Positions 8,459 to 16,184 of a stretch of 64,000 nucleotides of DNA are shown one piece after another. The translations under genes were made by a program, and so were the position numbers. Source of the stretch: Pseudescherichia sp031987975 (lineage in GTDB: Bacteria; Pseudomonadota; Gammaproteobacteria; Enterobacterales; Enterobacteriaceae); contig NZ_DALZYX010000003.1 of assembly GCF_031987975.1 (NCBI RefSeq), positions 62,001-126,000 on the forward strand, read 5' to 3'. The notes under the pieces are model-generated. The model was not told where the DNA came from. It searched no databases and saw only the letters and a list, made by a program, of their open reading frames with translations. The first letter of the stretch is position 1, and every line of letters begins with the position of its first letter.

Positions 8459-8558
8459 NNNNNNNNNNNNNNNNNNNNNNNNNNNNNNNNNNNNNNNNNN
8501 NNNNNNNNNNNNNNNNNNNNNNNNNNNNNNNNNNNNNNNNNNNNNNNNNNNNNNNNNN
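8459..8558. other. Assembly gap (100 N)
   Basis: Exactly 100 undetermined bases, the conventional filler for a gap of unknown size. It sits inside a tandem array of near-identical tRNA genes, which explains the break. The number of tRNA-Arg copies in this genome cannot be read from this window. Confidence 0.98.
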
Positions 8559-8566
8559 GGAGAATA

Positions 8567-8643
8567 TGGTGCATCCGGGAGGATTCGAACCTCCGACCGC
8601 TCGGTTCGTAGCCGAGTACTCTATCCAGCTGAGCTACGGATGC
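8567..8643 (-). tRNA. tRNA-Arg(ACG)
   Basis: A 77-base gene identical in sequence to the copy at 8133-8209, anticodon ACG, CCA encoded. It is the first copy on the near side of the gap. Confidence 0.97.
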
Positions 8644-8687
8644 ATCAGGGTACTGCTTTACTTCTTCTTTGTTTGCAACACTCCGAG

Positions 8688-8807
8688 AGGATTACTCGGC
8701 TGTCGCCTCGCCCTTCGGGCCGTTGCTTACGCAACGTTATCCTCCCTGGTGCTGGCGATAATCTCGCAGACCGTGAAACAACAGTGTAGCTGTCATCTCA
8801 GAGAAGA
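8688..8807 (-). repeat. tRNA-array spacer repeat, copy B
   Basis: About 120 bases matching 8293-8411 with scattered substitutions and one or more small indels. It contains short inverted repeats (CGCCCTTCGGGC, CGTTGCTTACGCAACG) that may act in transcript processing. Confidence 0.85.
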
Positions 8808-8884
8808 TGGTGCATCCGGGAGGATTCGAACCTCCGACCGCTCGGTTCGTAGCCGAGTACTCTATCCAGCTGAGCTACGGATGC
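8808..8884 (-). tRNA. tRNA-Arg(ACG)
   Basis: A 77-base copy identical to the others, lying only 3 bases downstream of the tRNA-Ser gene, as for argV after serV in E. coli. Confidence 0.97.
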
Positions 8885-8887
8885 AAA

Positions 8888-8980
8888 TGGCGGTGAGGCG
8901 GGGATTCGAACCCCGGATGCAGCTTTTGACCGCATACTCCCTTAGCAGGGGAGCGCCTTCAGCCTCTCGGCCACCTCACC
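8888..8980 (-). tRNA. serV: tRNA-Ser(GCT)
   Basis: A 93-base class II tRNA with a long variable arm, encoded CCA and anticodon loop CTGCTAA (GCT, reads AGC/AGU). It is the first gene of the polycistronic tRNA transcript that continues into the tRNA-Arg copies, the E. coli serV-argVYZQ arrangement. Confidence 0.97.
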
Positions 8981-9043
8981 AACACGCCTCTTGCGAGTGC
9001 TTCGAAGAACTTGTTTCTGCTCATCGTCGCTGCGTTGGCGCAC

Positions 9044-9071
9044 ATATTACTTTCTGGGACTTATAAGTCAA
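9044..9071 (-). promoter_or_regulatory. Promoter of the serV-arg tRNA operon
   Basis: On the minus strand a -35 box TTGACT (9066-9071) and a -10 box TAATAT (9044-9049) are 16 bases apart. They are followed by a GC-rich discriminator (GTGCGCC) typical of stringently controlled stable-RNA promoters. The rest of the 8981-9294 interval holds the csrA terminator and no gene that I can see. Confidence 0.75.
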
Positions 9072-9262
9072 ACAATTTTTCCTGCCCCTGATTCGTTTGC
9101 ACACTTCGCAAACAATTTGCGCTGAAAAGGATCAAAAAGAGTGTTTTATCAGCAGAATCCTTGTCGTAGCGCAGCGTAAAGAAAGAGAGCAGAGAAATGA
9201 AAATGTCATGCAAAAGGAGGAGAATGAGAAAGAAGAGTGAAAAAAAGCAGGCTGGAAAGAGC

Positions 9263-9288
9263 CGCGTCTCGCCAGGCGGCGAGACGCG
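9263..9288 (-). terminator. Terminator after csrA
   Basis: A perfect 11-bp stem CGCGTCTCGCC / GGCGAGACGCG with a 4-base loop, followed downstream on the minus strand by a T-rich tract. It lies just past the csrA stop and before the tRNA promoter. Confidence 0.75.
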
Positions 9289-9294
9289 ATGATA

Positions 9295-9480
9295 TCAGTA
9301 GCTGGACTGTTGTGATTTTTCAGCCTGGATACGCTGGTAGATCTCTTCACGATGAACAGATACTTCTTTAGGGGCGTTCACGCCAATGCGAACCTGGTTG
9401 CCCTTAACCCCTAAAACTGTCACGGTGACCTCGTCCCCAATCATGAGGGTTTCACCAACTCGACGAGTCAGAATCAGCAT
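9295..9480 (-). CDS. csrA: CsrA, carbon storage regulator
   Basis: A 61-residue RNA-binding homodimer that binds GGA motifs in mRNA leaders to control translation and stability. Starts [16 protein letters not shown], with conserved RNA-contact residues Leu4, Arg6, Arg7 and Arg44 (VHREEIYQR). It appears identical or nearly identical to E. coli CsrA. A clean AAGGAG site lies upstream. In E. coli CsrA represses pgaABCD, part of which is in this same window, and c-di-GMP enzymes. Confidence 0.98.
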
Positions 9481-9722
9481 TCTTTGCTCCTTGAAAGATT
9501 AAAAGAGTCGGGTCTCTTGTATCCCGGCATTATCCATCATATAACGCCAAAAAGTAAGCGATGACAAACACGTAAAGTGTAAGCAGTCACGGCATCACAT
9601 TCTGTTAAACGTAAGTTTAGCCGATATACACAACTTCAACCTGACTTTATCGTTATCAATAGCGTAGTGGCAAGTACGCCATAACCCAGGGGCTATGGCG
9701 TCTGCATTCGCTTTGTTTGTTA

Positions 9723-12350
9723 TTACAGTTTTGCGCTTACCCAGCCTTTCACGCTGGCTAACGCCGCAGGCAGCGCGGCTGCGTCCGTACCGCCGGCCTG
9801 GGCCATATCCGGACGTCCACCGCCTTTACCACCGACCTGCTGGGCAACCATACCAATCAGCTCCCCTGCCTTCACGCGATCGGTCACCTCTTTCGAGACC
9901 CCCGCAATCAGAGAAACCTTACCCTCTGCTACCGTGGCGAGAACGATAACCGCGGAACCGAGCTGGTTCTTCAGATCGTCAACCATAGTACGCAGCATCT
10001 TCGGCTCGACGCCCGCCAGCTCGCTCACCAGCAGCTTCACGCCGTTAATCTCTTCTGCTTTATCAGAGAGGTTTGCACTCTCCTGCGCCGCCTGCTGCGC
10101 TTTCAGCTGCTGTAGCTCTTTCTCCAGCTGACGGGTTTTATCCAGAACGGTGCGCACTTTCTCGCCCAGGTTCTGGCTGTCACCCTTCAACAGTTGGGCA
10201 ATATCCTGCAGCTGATCGCTCTGTGCATGAAGGATGGCAATCGCATTCTCACCGGTCACGGCTTCAATACGACGAACGCCTGCCGCGGTGCCAGATTCAG
10301 ACACGATACGGAACAGTCCAATATCACCGGTGCGGGAGGCATGAGTACCGCCACACAGCTCGGTAGAGAAGTCGCCCATGCTCAGCACGCGTACGCGCTC
10401 GTCATACTTCTCACCAAACAGCGCCATCGCGCCTTTGGCCCGGGCGTCTTCCAGATCCATAATCTGGGTTTCGATCGGCAGGTTGCGACGGATCTGGGCA
10501 TTAACCAGATCTTCTACCGCGCGGATCTCCGCAGGCTTCATTGCCTCGAAGTGGGAGAAGTCAAAGCGCAGCACCTTGTCGTTTACCAGCGAGCCTTTCT
10601 GCGCCACGTGGGTACCCAGCACTTCGCGCAGCGCGGCGTGCATCAGGTGCGTCGCAGAGTGGTTCAGGCGGATACGTTCGCGGCGGGCTTCATCCACCTC
10701 GGCCTTAACACCGTCGCCTACTGTCAGGGAGCCGGATGCCAGCTTGCCCTGGTGACCAATCGCCTGGCCATACTTCTGCGTGTCGGTCACGGTAAAGGTG
10801 AAGCCGTTGCCTTTCAGCTCGCCCTTGTCGCCAACCTGACCGCCGGACTCAGCGTAGAACGGCGTAGCGTCAAGAATGACTACTGCCTCCTGCCCTGCGC
10901 CAATGGTGTCGACGGACTGACCCTCAACAAACAGCGCGGTTACCTTGCTGGTCAGCTCCAGGCTGTCGTAGCCTTTAAATTCGGATGCGCCTTCAACGCG
11001 GATCATCGCGTTATAGTCCGCGCCAAAACCGCTGGACTCACGGGCGCGGTTACGCTGCGCTTCCATCGCGGCTTTGAAGCCCTCTTCGTCAACGTTGATA
11101 TCGCGCTCGCGACAGACGTCGGCGGTGAGATCCATTGGGAAGCCGTAGGTGTCATACAGACGGAAGACGGTCTCGCCGTCCAGCGTATCGCCGGTCAGCT
11201 TCGCCAGCTCTTCATCAAGCAGCGCCAGGCCACGCTCCAGCGTGCGGGCAAACTGCTCTTCTTCGGTTTTCAGGGTCTGCTCAACCTGCGCCTGCTGGCT
11301 CTTCAGCTCTTCGCCTGCCGCACCCATTACGTCAATCAGCGGAGCAACCAGCTTGTAGAAGAAGGTCTCTTTCGCGCCAAGCATGTTGCCATGACGGACC
11401 GCGCGACGAATGATGCGGCGCAGCACGTAGCCACGGCTCTCGTTCGACGGCAGCACGCCGTCGGCGAGCAGGAAGGCACAGGAGCGGATGTGGTCGGCGA
11501 TCACGCGCAGAGATTTGTTGTTCAGATCGGTTGCGCCGGTTACTTTTGCCACGGCAGCGATCAGATCGCGGAACAGGTCAATCTCATAGTTTGAGTTGAC
11601 GTGCTGCAGCACCGCCGCAATACGCTCCAGGCCCATACCGGTGTCCACTGACGGCTTCGGCAGCGGCTCCATAGTGCCATCGGCCTGGCGGTTGAACTGC
11701 ATAAAGACGATATTCCAGATCTCAATGTAGCGATCGCCGTCTTCGTCCGGGCTGCCTGGAGGACCACCGGCGATATGCGCGCCATGATCGAAGAAAATCT
11801 CGGTGCACGGGCCGCACGGACCGGTATCGCCCATCTGCCAGAAGTTATCAGAAGCGTAGGCACCGCCTTTATTATCACCAATACGGATGATACGTTCGCG
11901 CGGGATGCCCACTTCTTTTTCCCAGATTTCGTAAGCTTCGTCATCGGTTTCGTAGACGGTTACCCACAGGCGATCTTTCGGCAGGTTGAACCAGTTTTCA
12001 CCGGTCAGCAGTTCCCATGCGTACTGGATAGCATCATGTTTGAAATAGTCGCCGAAGCTGAAGTTACCCAGCATTTCAAAGAAGGTGTGATGGCGTGCGG
12101 TGTAACCGACGTTTTCCAGATCGTTGTGTTTACCGCCCGCACGCACGCAGCGCTGCGCGGTGGTTGCGCGGGAATAATTACGCTTGTCGAGACCAAGGAA
12201 AACATCCTTGAACTGGTTCATCCCGGCGTTGGTAAACAGCAGAGTTGGATCGTTGTTGGGTACCAGGGAGCTGCTTGCAACAACCTGATGACCTTTACTA
12301 TGGAAAAAATCGAGAAACGCCTGACGGATCTCAGCGGTGCTCTTGCTCAT
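9723..12350 (-). CDS. alaS: Alanyl-tRNA synthetase
   Basis: An 875-residue class II aminoacyl-tRNA synthetase (E. coli 876). The order is: catalytic domain (about 1-240; motif 2 region RCVRAGGKHNDLENVG), tRNA-recognition domain, editing domain (zinc-binding HSATHLMHAAL near 565 and CGGTHASRTGDIG near 666), and C-terminal oligomerisation/DHHA1 domain with GGKGGGRPDMAQAGG near 840. It charges tRNA-Ala and clears Ser/Gly mischarging. An AGGA ribosome binding site precedes the ATG. A hairpin (CGCCATA..TATGGCG, 9677-9700) lies after the stop but lacks a clear T tract. Confidence 0.98.
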   Translation of the reverse strand: MSKSTAEIRQAFLDFFHSKGHQVVASSSLVPNNDPTLLFTNAGMNQFKDVFLGLDKRNYSRATTAQRCVRAGGKHNDLENVGYTARHHTFFEMLGNFSFGDYFKHDAIQYAWELLTGENWFNLPKDRLWVTVYETDDEAYEIWEKEVGIPRERIIRIGDNKGGAYASDNFWQMGDTGPCGPCTEIFFDHGAHIAGGPPGSPDEDGDRYIEIWNIVFMQFNRQADGTMEPLPKPSVDTGMGLERIAAVLQHVNSNYEIDLFRDLIAAVAKVTGATDLNNKSLRVIADHIRSCAFLLADGVLPSNESRGYVLRRIIRRAVRHGNMLGAKETFFYKLVAPLIDVMGAAGEELKSQQAQVEQTLKTEEEQFARTLERGLALLDEELAKLTGDTLDGETVFRLYDTYGFPMDLTADVCRERDINVDEEGFKAAMEAQRNRARESSGFGADYNAMIRVEGASEFKGYDSLELTSKVTALFVEGQSVDTIGAGQEAVVILDATPFYAESGGQVGDKGELKGNGFTFTVTDTQKYGQAIGHQGKLASGSLTVGDGVKAEVDEARRERIRLNHSATHLMHAALREVLGTHVAQKGSLVNDKVLRFDFSHFEAMKPAEIRAVEDLVNAQIRRNLPIETQIMDLEDARAKGAMALFGEKYDERVRVLSMGDFSTELCGGTHASRTGDIGLFRIVSESGTAAGVRRIEAVTGENAIAILHAQSDQLQDIAQLLKGDSQNLGEKVRTVLDKTRQLEKELQQLKAQQAAQESANLSDKAEEINGVKLLVSELAGVEPKMLRTMVDDLKNQLGSAVIVLATVAEGKVSLIAGVSKEVTDRVKAGELIGMVAQQVGGKGGGRPDMAQAGGTDAAALPAALASVKGWVSAKL

Positions 12351-12495
12351 AATTATCCTGAAATCAAGCTAACGAAATGTCGTAGCGGGCGTTTCTCCCT
12401 GTTACAGGCAACGACCAGCTACTGGAAAAAGTGGGAATAAGATAAGTTTTCTTGACTGCGAAGTAAAATCCCGTATGCAGCCAGGCCGCAAAATT

Positions 12496-12981
12496 TCACC
12501 AAAGTTCTTTAATATCCTCCATCAGGAAGCCCCGATAGAGTAAAAAACGCTGTACTTTTACCTTCTCAGCAAAGACCGCTGGCAGCGGATCGCCATATTT
12601 GCGCTGGGCCTGCTCGCGGGCAATCTCAATCCAGTCGATGTCGCTTTCGCGCATCGCCTCCTCTGCCGTTTCCCGGTCAATTCCCTTCTGGGTCAGCTCC
12701 TGGCGGATACGCGCCGGGCCATAGCCTTTACGGCCGCGGCTGGCGATAAACTGACGGGCGAAGCGGGCGTCGTCGAGATAGCGGTTTTCATAGCACCAGT
12801 TGACGACGTTATTGATATCGTCTTCGGTAGCGTCCACCGGCTCCGGCCCGGTTTTGGTCATCACCGGGGCGGTCAGCTTGCGGCGGAACTCCTTTTCGCT
12901 ATGGTCGCGCATGCCGAGGATACGCATAGCGCGATCGAGCAAGCGGGCATAGGCGGAGCGGCGGGGCGAGGTATCTGTCAT
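12496..12981 (-). CDS. recX: RecX, RecA-inhibitory protein
   Basis: A 161-residue three-helix-repeat protein (E. coli 166) that caps RecA filaments and blocks their extension. The conserved core GYGPARIRQEL lies near residue 88 and the C-terminal KVQRFLLYRGFLMEDI near 143. It is downstream of recA on the same strand, separated by the recA attenuating terminator, so it is expressed by readthrough from the SOS-induced recA promoter. Confidence 0.96.
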   Translation of the reverse strand: MTDTSPRRSAYARLLDRAMRILGMRDHSEKEFRRKLTAPVMTKTGPEPVDATEDDINNVVNWCYENRYLDDARFARQFIASRGRKGYGPARIRQELTQKGIDRETAEEAMRESDIDWIEIAREQAQRKYGDPLPAVFAEKVKVQRFLLYRGFLMEDIKELW

Positions 12982-13011
12982 GGCACACCTGCTGGATTGA
13001 TAGATAGCAAA

Positions 13012-13033
13012 AAGGGCTGCATCGGCAGCCCTT
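13012..13033 (-). terminator. recA terminator/attenuator before recX
   Basis: Perfect 9-bp stem AAGGGCTGC / GCAGCCCTT with an ATCG loop, followed on the minus strand by TTTTTGC. It lies between recA and recX; in E. coli the equivalent hairpin limits recX to a few percent of recA transcription. Confidence 0.9.
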
Positions 13034-13051
13034 GTTCATTACGTCAGATTA

Positions 13052-14116
13052 TTAAAAATCTTCGTTAGTCTCTTTCGCATTAACGTCATTATCGTCAACC
13101 GTGAAGTCCGGTTTGGTGTCCGGGTTCGTGAGCAGAATTTCACGAATCTTCGTCTCGATCTCTTTCGCGGTCTCCGGGTTCTCTTTCAGCCAGGTGGTCG
13201 CATTCGCTTTACCCTGACCGATCTTGTCACCGTTGTAGCTATACCATGCACCCGCTTTTTCGATCAGCTTCTCTTTCACGCCCAGGTCAACCAGCTCACC
13301 GTAGAAGTTGATACCTTCGCCGTAGAGGATCTGGAACTCAGCCTGTTTAAACGGTGCAGCGATTTTGTTTTTCACCACTTTCACGCGGGTTTCGCTACCT
13401 ACCACGTTATCGCCCTCTTTCACCGCGCCGATACGGCGGATATCGAGACGCACGGAGGCGTAGAATTTCAGCGCGTTACCGCCGGTGGTGGTTTCCGGGT
13501 TACCGAACATCACACCAATCTTCATACGGATCTGGTTGATGAAGATCAGCAGGGTGTTGGACTGCTTCAGGTTACCCGCCAGCTTACGCATCGCCTGGCT
13601 CATCATACGTGCCGCGAGACCCATGTGAGAGTCACCAATCTCGCCTTCGATCTCTGCTTTCGGGGTCAGTGCCGCAACGGAGTCAACCACCAGCACGTCA
13701 ACTGCACCAGAGCGCGCCAGCGCGTCACAGATCTCCAGTGCCTGCTCACCGGTATCCGGCTGGGAGCAGAGCAGGTTGTCGATATCAACGCCCAGCTTGC
13801 GCGCATACACAGGATCAAGCGCGTGCTCTGCATCGATAAAGGCACAGGTTTTACCCGCGCGCTGGGCAGCAGCGATAACCTGCAGCGTCAGGGTGGTTTT
13901 ACCCGAGGACTCCGGCCCGTAGATCTCTACGATACGGCCCATTGGCAGGCCGCCCGCACCGAGGGCGATATCCAGCGAAAGCGAACCGGTGGAGATCGTT
14001 TCTACATCCATAGTACGGTCTTCACCCAGGCGCATGATGGAGCCTTTACCGAATTGCTTTTCGATCTGGCCCAGTGCTGCCGCCAACGCTTTCTGTTTGT
14101 TTTCGTCGATAGCCAT
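13052..14116 (-). CDS. recA: RecA recombinase
   Basis: A 354-residue ATP-dependent strand-exchange protein and LexA co-protease. Walker A GPESSGKTT at 66-74, the MAW region, the loop IRMKIGVMFGNPETTTGGNALKF (L2) around 194-216 and an acidic C-terminal tail are intact. The ATG at 14116 (MAIDENKQ) has a good ribosome binding site (AGGAG); the frame also contains an upstream ATG at 14131 that places the site out of register with the known start. It is controlled by the LexA box at 14186-14205. Confidence 0.98.
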   Translation of the reverse strand: MAIDENKQKALAAALGQIEKQFGKGSIMRLGEDRTMDVETISTGSLSLDIALGAGGLPMGRIVEIYGPESSGKTTLTLQVIAAAQRAGKTCAFIDAEHALDPVYARKLGVDIDNLLCSQPDTGEQALEICDALARSGAVDVLVVDSVAALTPKAEIEGEIGDSHMGLAARMMSQAMRKLAGNLKQSNTLLIFINQIRMKIGVMFGNPETTTGGNALKFYASVRLDIRRIGAVKEGDNVVGSETRVKVVKNKIAAPFKQAEFQILYGEGINFYGELVDLGVKEKLIEKAGAWYSYNGDKIGQGKANATTWLKENPETAKEIETKIREILLTNPDTKPDFTVDDNDVNAKETNEDF

Positions 14117-14185
14117 TATTACTCCTGTCATGCCGGGTAAAGCAGGTGATGCTCGCCGGGGATTACTGTTTTGTTGCGCTCATTA

Positions 14186-14205
14186 TACTGTATACGCATA
14201 CAGTA
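14186..14205 (-). promoter_or_regulatory. LexA (SOS) box of recA
   Basis: A palindrome of the form TACTG-TATACGCATA-CAGTA, matching the LexA consensus CTGT-N8-ACAG perfectly in both half sites, 70 bases upstream of recA. Nearly the same box is known at E. coli recA. Confidence 0.95.
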
Positions 14206-14703
14206 TCAAGCTCTTTGTAGAAAATGTTGCCACAGGGTTTGCAGGGCATAAGCGGTGGCCTGACGGCGCACGTTTTCACGGTCACCGGCGAAGCATTCCC
14301 GCCGAGTGATCCCCTCTCCTGCCGCGCTGGCGAAGCCAAACCAGACCGTGCCGACCGGCTTATTTTCGCTACCGCCGTCCGGGCCAGCGATACCGCTAAT
14401 CGACACCGCATAGGTTGCACGGGCGGCCTTAATCGCACCGATGGCCATCTCAACGACCACTGGCTCACTCACTGCACCATGCTGGGCGAGCGTCTCGGGT
14501 TTGACGCCGATCATCTGCGCCTTAGCTTCATTAGAATAGGTGACAAACCCCCGTTCAAACCAGGCGGAGCTGCCGGCGATGTCAGTAATGGCTTTCGCCA
14601 CCCAGCCGCCGGTACAGGACTCGGCCGTGGTCACGGTCGCGCCGCGCGCCTTTAACGCCTGCCCGATGCGCTCGCTCAGCTGCATCAATTCACTGTCAGT
14701 CAT
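14206..14703 (-). CDS. pncC: PncC, nicotinamide-nucleotide amidase
   Basis: A 165-residue CinA-C family enzyme that deamidates NMN to nicotinate mononucleotide in pyridine nucleotide salvage. The catalytic Ser lies in TTAESCTGGWVA (about 25-36) and the conserved ISGIAGPDGGSENKPVGTVW lies at about 102-121. Length equals E. coli PncC (YgaD). It is upstream of recA on the same strand. Its 3' end reaches the LexA-box region. Confidence 0.96.
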   Translation of the reverse strand: MTDSELMQLSERIGQALKARGATVTTAESCTGGWVAKAITDIAGSSAWFERGFVTYSNEAKAQMIGVKPETLAQHGAVSEPVVVEMAIGAIKAARATYAVSISGIAGPDGGSENKPVGTVWFGFASAAGEGITRRECFAGDRENVRRQATAYALQTLWQHFLQRA

Positions 14704-14796
14704 AACCGCTCCGTAAACGGCTGAAATGAGAGAGATAAGATAGCACTTTCTCTCTTAATATGGGGGCGAGTGCGGGATTTTACGAGGGTGATTCAG

Positions 14797-14819
14797 AAAA
14801 AAGGCCAGCGTGCGCTGGC
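14797..14819 (-). terminator. Terminator after the effector-immunity pair
   Basis: GCCAGCG (14804-14810) and CGCTGGC (14813-14819) form a 7-bp stem, followed on the minus strand by C and six T. It is a good intrinsic terminator for the transcript ending with the small membrane protein at 14874. Confidence 0.8.
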
Positions 14820-14873
14820 GCAGGTATCCCCGCAGCCGCCAGAGCCGAGAATGTTGCTGCATGTGGGGAGTGT

Positions 14874-15134
14874 CTACAGGCTACGCTTTCGTTTTACGTG
14901 GCGAATAACTGAAAGAAGGAGAAACATAAAAATAATATTCAGTAGTAAAGCCAATACTAAAACGACACTCATATAAATATCATTCCAGGTTCCTTCATCG
15001 ATAAAACCTGTGTGGAATTGACGTGCGCGATCCCATAACCATCCTTCAGGAAAAAAGGCGAATACTAGTCCATACAATAGGACATATGAAGCGGCAAAAA
15101 AGAGCCAGGACATTATGTAGTTGGCACTTTTCAT
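14874..15134 (-). CDS. Small two-helix membrane protein, probable Tlde1 immunity protein
   Basis: An 86-residue protein with two strongly hydrophobic segments (about residues 7-28 and 53-76) separated by a polar, aromatic loop, and a basic tail (RHVKRKRSL). I recognise no family from sequence alone. Its start overlaps the last base of the upstream peptidoglycan-targeting effector, and it ends the unit before a terminator. That is the usual place for an immunity protein that blocks the effector in the periplasm. Base composition is AT-rich compared with the flanking core genes. Assignment is by context. Confidence 0.6.
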   Translation of the reverse strand: MKSANYIMSWLFFAASYVLLYGLVFAFFPEGWLWDRARQFHTGFIDEGTWNDIYMSVVLVLALLLNIIFMFLLLSVIRHVKRKRSL

Positions 15135-15613
15135 TAATAGACCTGTATCGTTCCGAAAGCGGTTAACGATGCCGTTATTTTTATCGTGGCTGTTTGACGT
15201 AATGCCTGTCTTAAAACCTCAAATTCAGCTCGACTTGGAAAAGTGATACAACCTTCACTTATTCCCCTATAGCCAGCAGGATGTAATCGAAAACGCCCAC
15301 GTTGAACTTTGTCAATGAACGTCAAATCATCGATACTGCCGTCGTCACGAAAAAGGGCAAACCACACAGTCCGATTAGAGCCGCTAATTATCGACGCAGT
15401 GAGATCACGAAGAGGCCCAAGAGTTCCACCTTCAGGTCTGCTGACAATATAGTACCGCCCCGCTGGTAATGGTCCTGCATCCGGGACGGCGGTATCGCGC
15501 GGATTATTGCGTGTCGAACCTGAATATCCAGAGTATGCACGGAAAAAACCTACTCCAGGGCAACTTAGAACGCTCATCCCTTGCCCGTTGAGCCTGAACG
15601 TGCACCTAATCAT
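15134..15613 (-). CDS. Tlde1-like (DUF2778) L,D-transpeptidase effector
   Basis: A 159-residue protein of the Tlde1/DUF2778 type, known as type VI secretion effectors that cut or exchange bonds in peptidoglycan tetrapeptides. The catalytic region FRLHPAGYRGISEGCITF (about 120-137) supplies the His and the active-site Cys of the HxxG...S.GC pattern. The N terminus (GVGFFRAYSGYSG and AGPLPAGRYYIV) matches the family's beta-rich core. There is no signal peptide, as expected for a T6SS cargo delivered into target cells. Its ATG overlaps the stop of the truncated hcp by 4 bases, linking effector and carrier. Confidence 0.8.
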   Translation of the reverse strand: MIRCTFRLNGQGMSVLSCPGVGFFRAYSGYSGSTRNNPRDTAVPDAGPLPAGRYYIVSRPEGGTLGPLRDLTASIISGSNRTVWFALFRDDGSIDDLTFIDKVQRGRFRLHPAGYRGISEGCITFPSRAEFEVLRQALRQTATIKITASLTAFGTIQVY

Positions 15614-15984
15614 CTTTCATTCCATGAGTCGGAGAATATGATGTTTCCATCGCAATGTTTCCAGGTGATTTTCTCATATCTTAACGAAATTGATTCAAGA
15701 TGGTTATGCTTTTCCATCAAAGGATTTTTTACATCATGCATTACCGGGCAAACAGCCACAACTTTCACATTTTCTAAAAGCATATTAAAGTACTCAACTT
15801 CTTGCCCTGCATCATTTATCTTATACCATTTAAACTCTGCTGATTTCAGCGTCTGTCCTTTAGCCACAGCCTTGTATAGATATGGACTGGAAGAGTCAAA
15901 CTCTTTTTCAAAGGTTATTGGACTGTGCACTCGTGTCCCAGTAACCCTCCTATTATGTATAAAGTGGCGAAAGTATAAGATCAC
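15610..15984 (-). pseudogene. hcp: Hcp (T6SS tube protein), 5'-truncated
   Basis: From TGTRVHSPITFEKEFDSS onward, the translation follows the Hcp family to its normal end (KYEKITW-type strand, then IIFSDSWNER), about 110 residues. The usual N-terminal 45-50 residues (MAIPVYLWLKD-type start and first beta strands) are missing. The codons before this point (GTG at 15984, then ILYFRHFIHN) do not resemble Hcp, and a stop codon lies a little further upstream. An Hcp without its first strands should not form hexameric rings, so this is likely a relic. It is AT-rich and lies between pncC and mltB, adjacent genes in E. coli. Confidence 0.8.
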
Positions 15985-16156
15985 ATACAGGGATTAATAG
16001 AGGCAAAACGTGCGCATCAGCTATTTTAGCGCGCCTGAGTGGCATGATATTACTGCTTCAACTATTAAATTTATTGATTGATACTAAACATTAATTGTTA
16101 ATGTCAATTTATTAATACTTTGCAGCCATTGAATGAATACAAACAGAGTTATAACA

Positions 16157-16178
16157 CTCCCCTCCCGAAGGAGGGGAG
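16157..16178 (-). terminator. Terminator after mltB
   Basis: Perfect 9-bp GC-rich stem CTCCCCTCC / GGAGGGGAG with a tetraloop, directly after the mltB stop on the minus strand. The tract behind it is T-containing, though not a pure T run. Confidence 0.7.
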
Positions 16179-16184
16179 AAAAGA

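Noticed and set aside
8133..8884. Possible CRISPR or other regular repeat array
   Set aside because: The repeats are tRNA genes and their spacers; repeat and spacer sizes do not fit CRISPR.
8110..9066. Long frame across the tRNA array and the N run
   Set aside because: It reads through tRNA genes and an assembly gap; not a protein gene.
9481..9722. csrA-alaS interval as a possible gene or sRNA
   Set aside because: No open frame with a ribosome binding site and no clear sRNA-type terminator on either strand; it probably holds the csrA promoters.
10194..11594. 466-residue open frame on the plus strand
   Set aside because: It is fully antisense to alaS, with no ribosome binding site and no recognisable domain; a shadow of a GC-rich gene.
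15985..16156. Search for the missing hcp 5' end or another gene
   Set aside because: The frame upstream has a stop and no Hcp-like residues; the stretch is AT-rich and I see no gene or integrase remnant.
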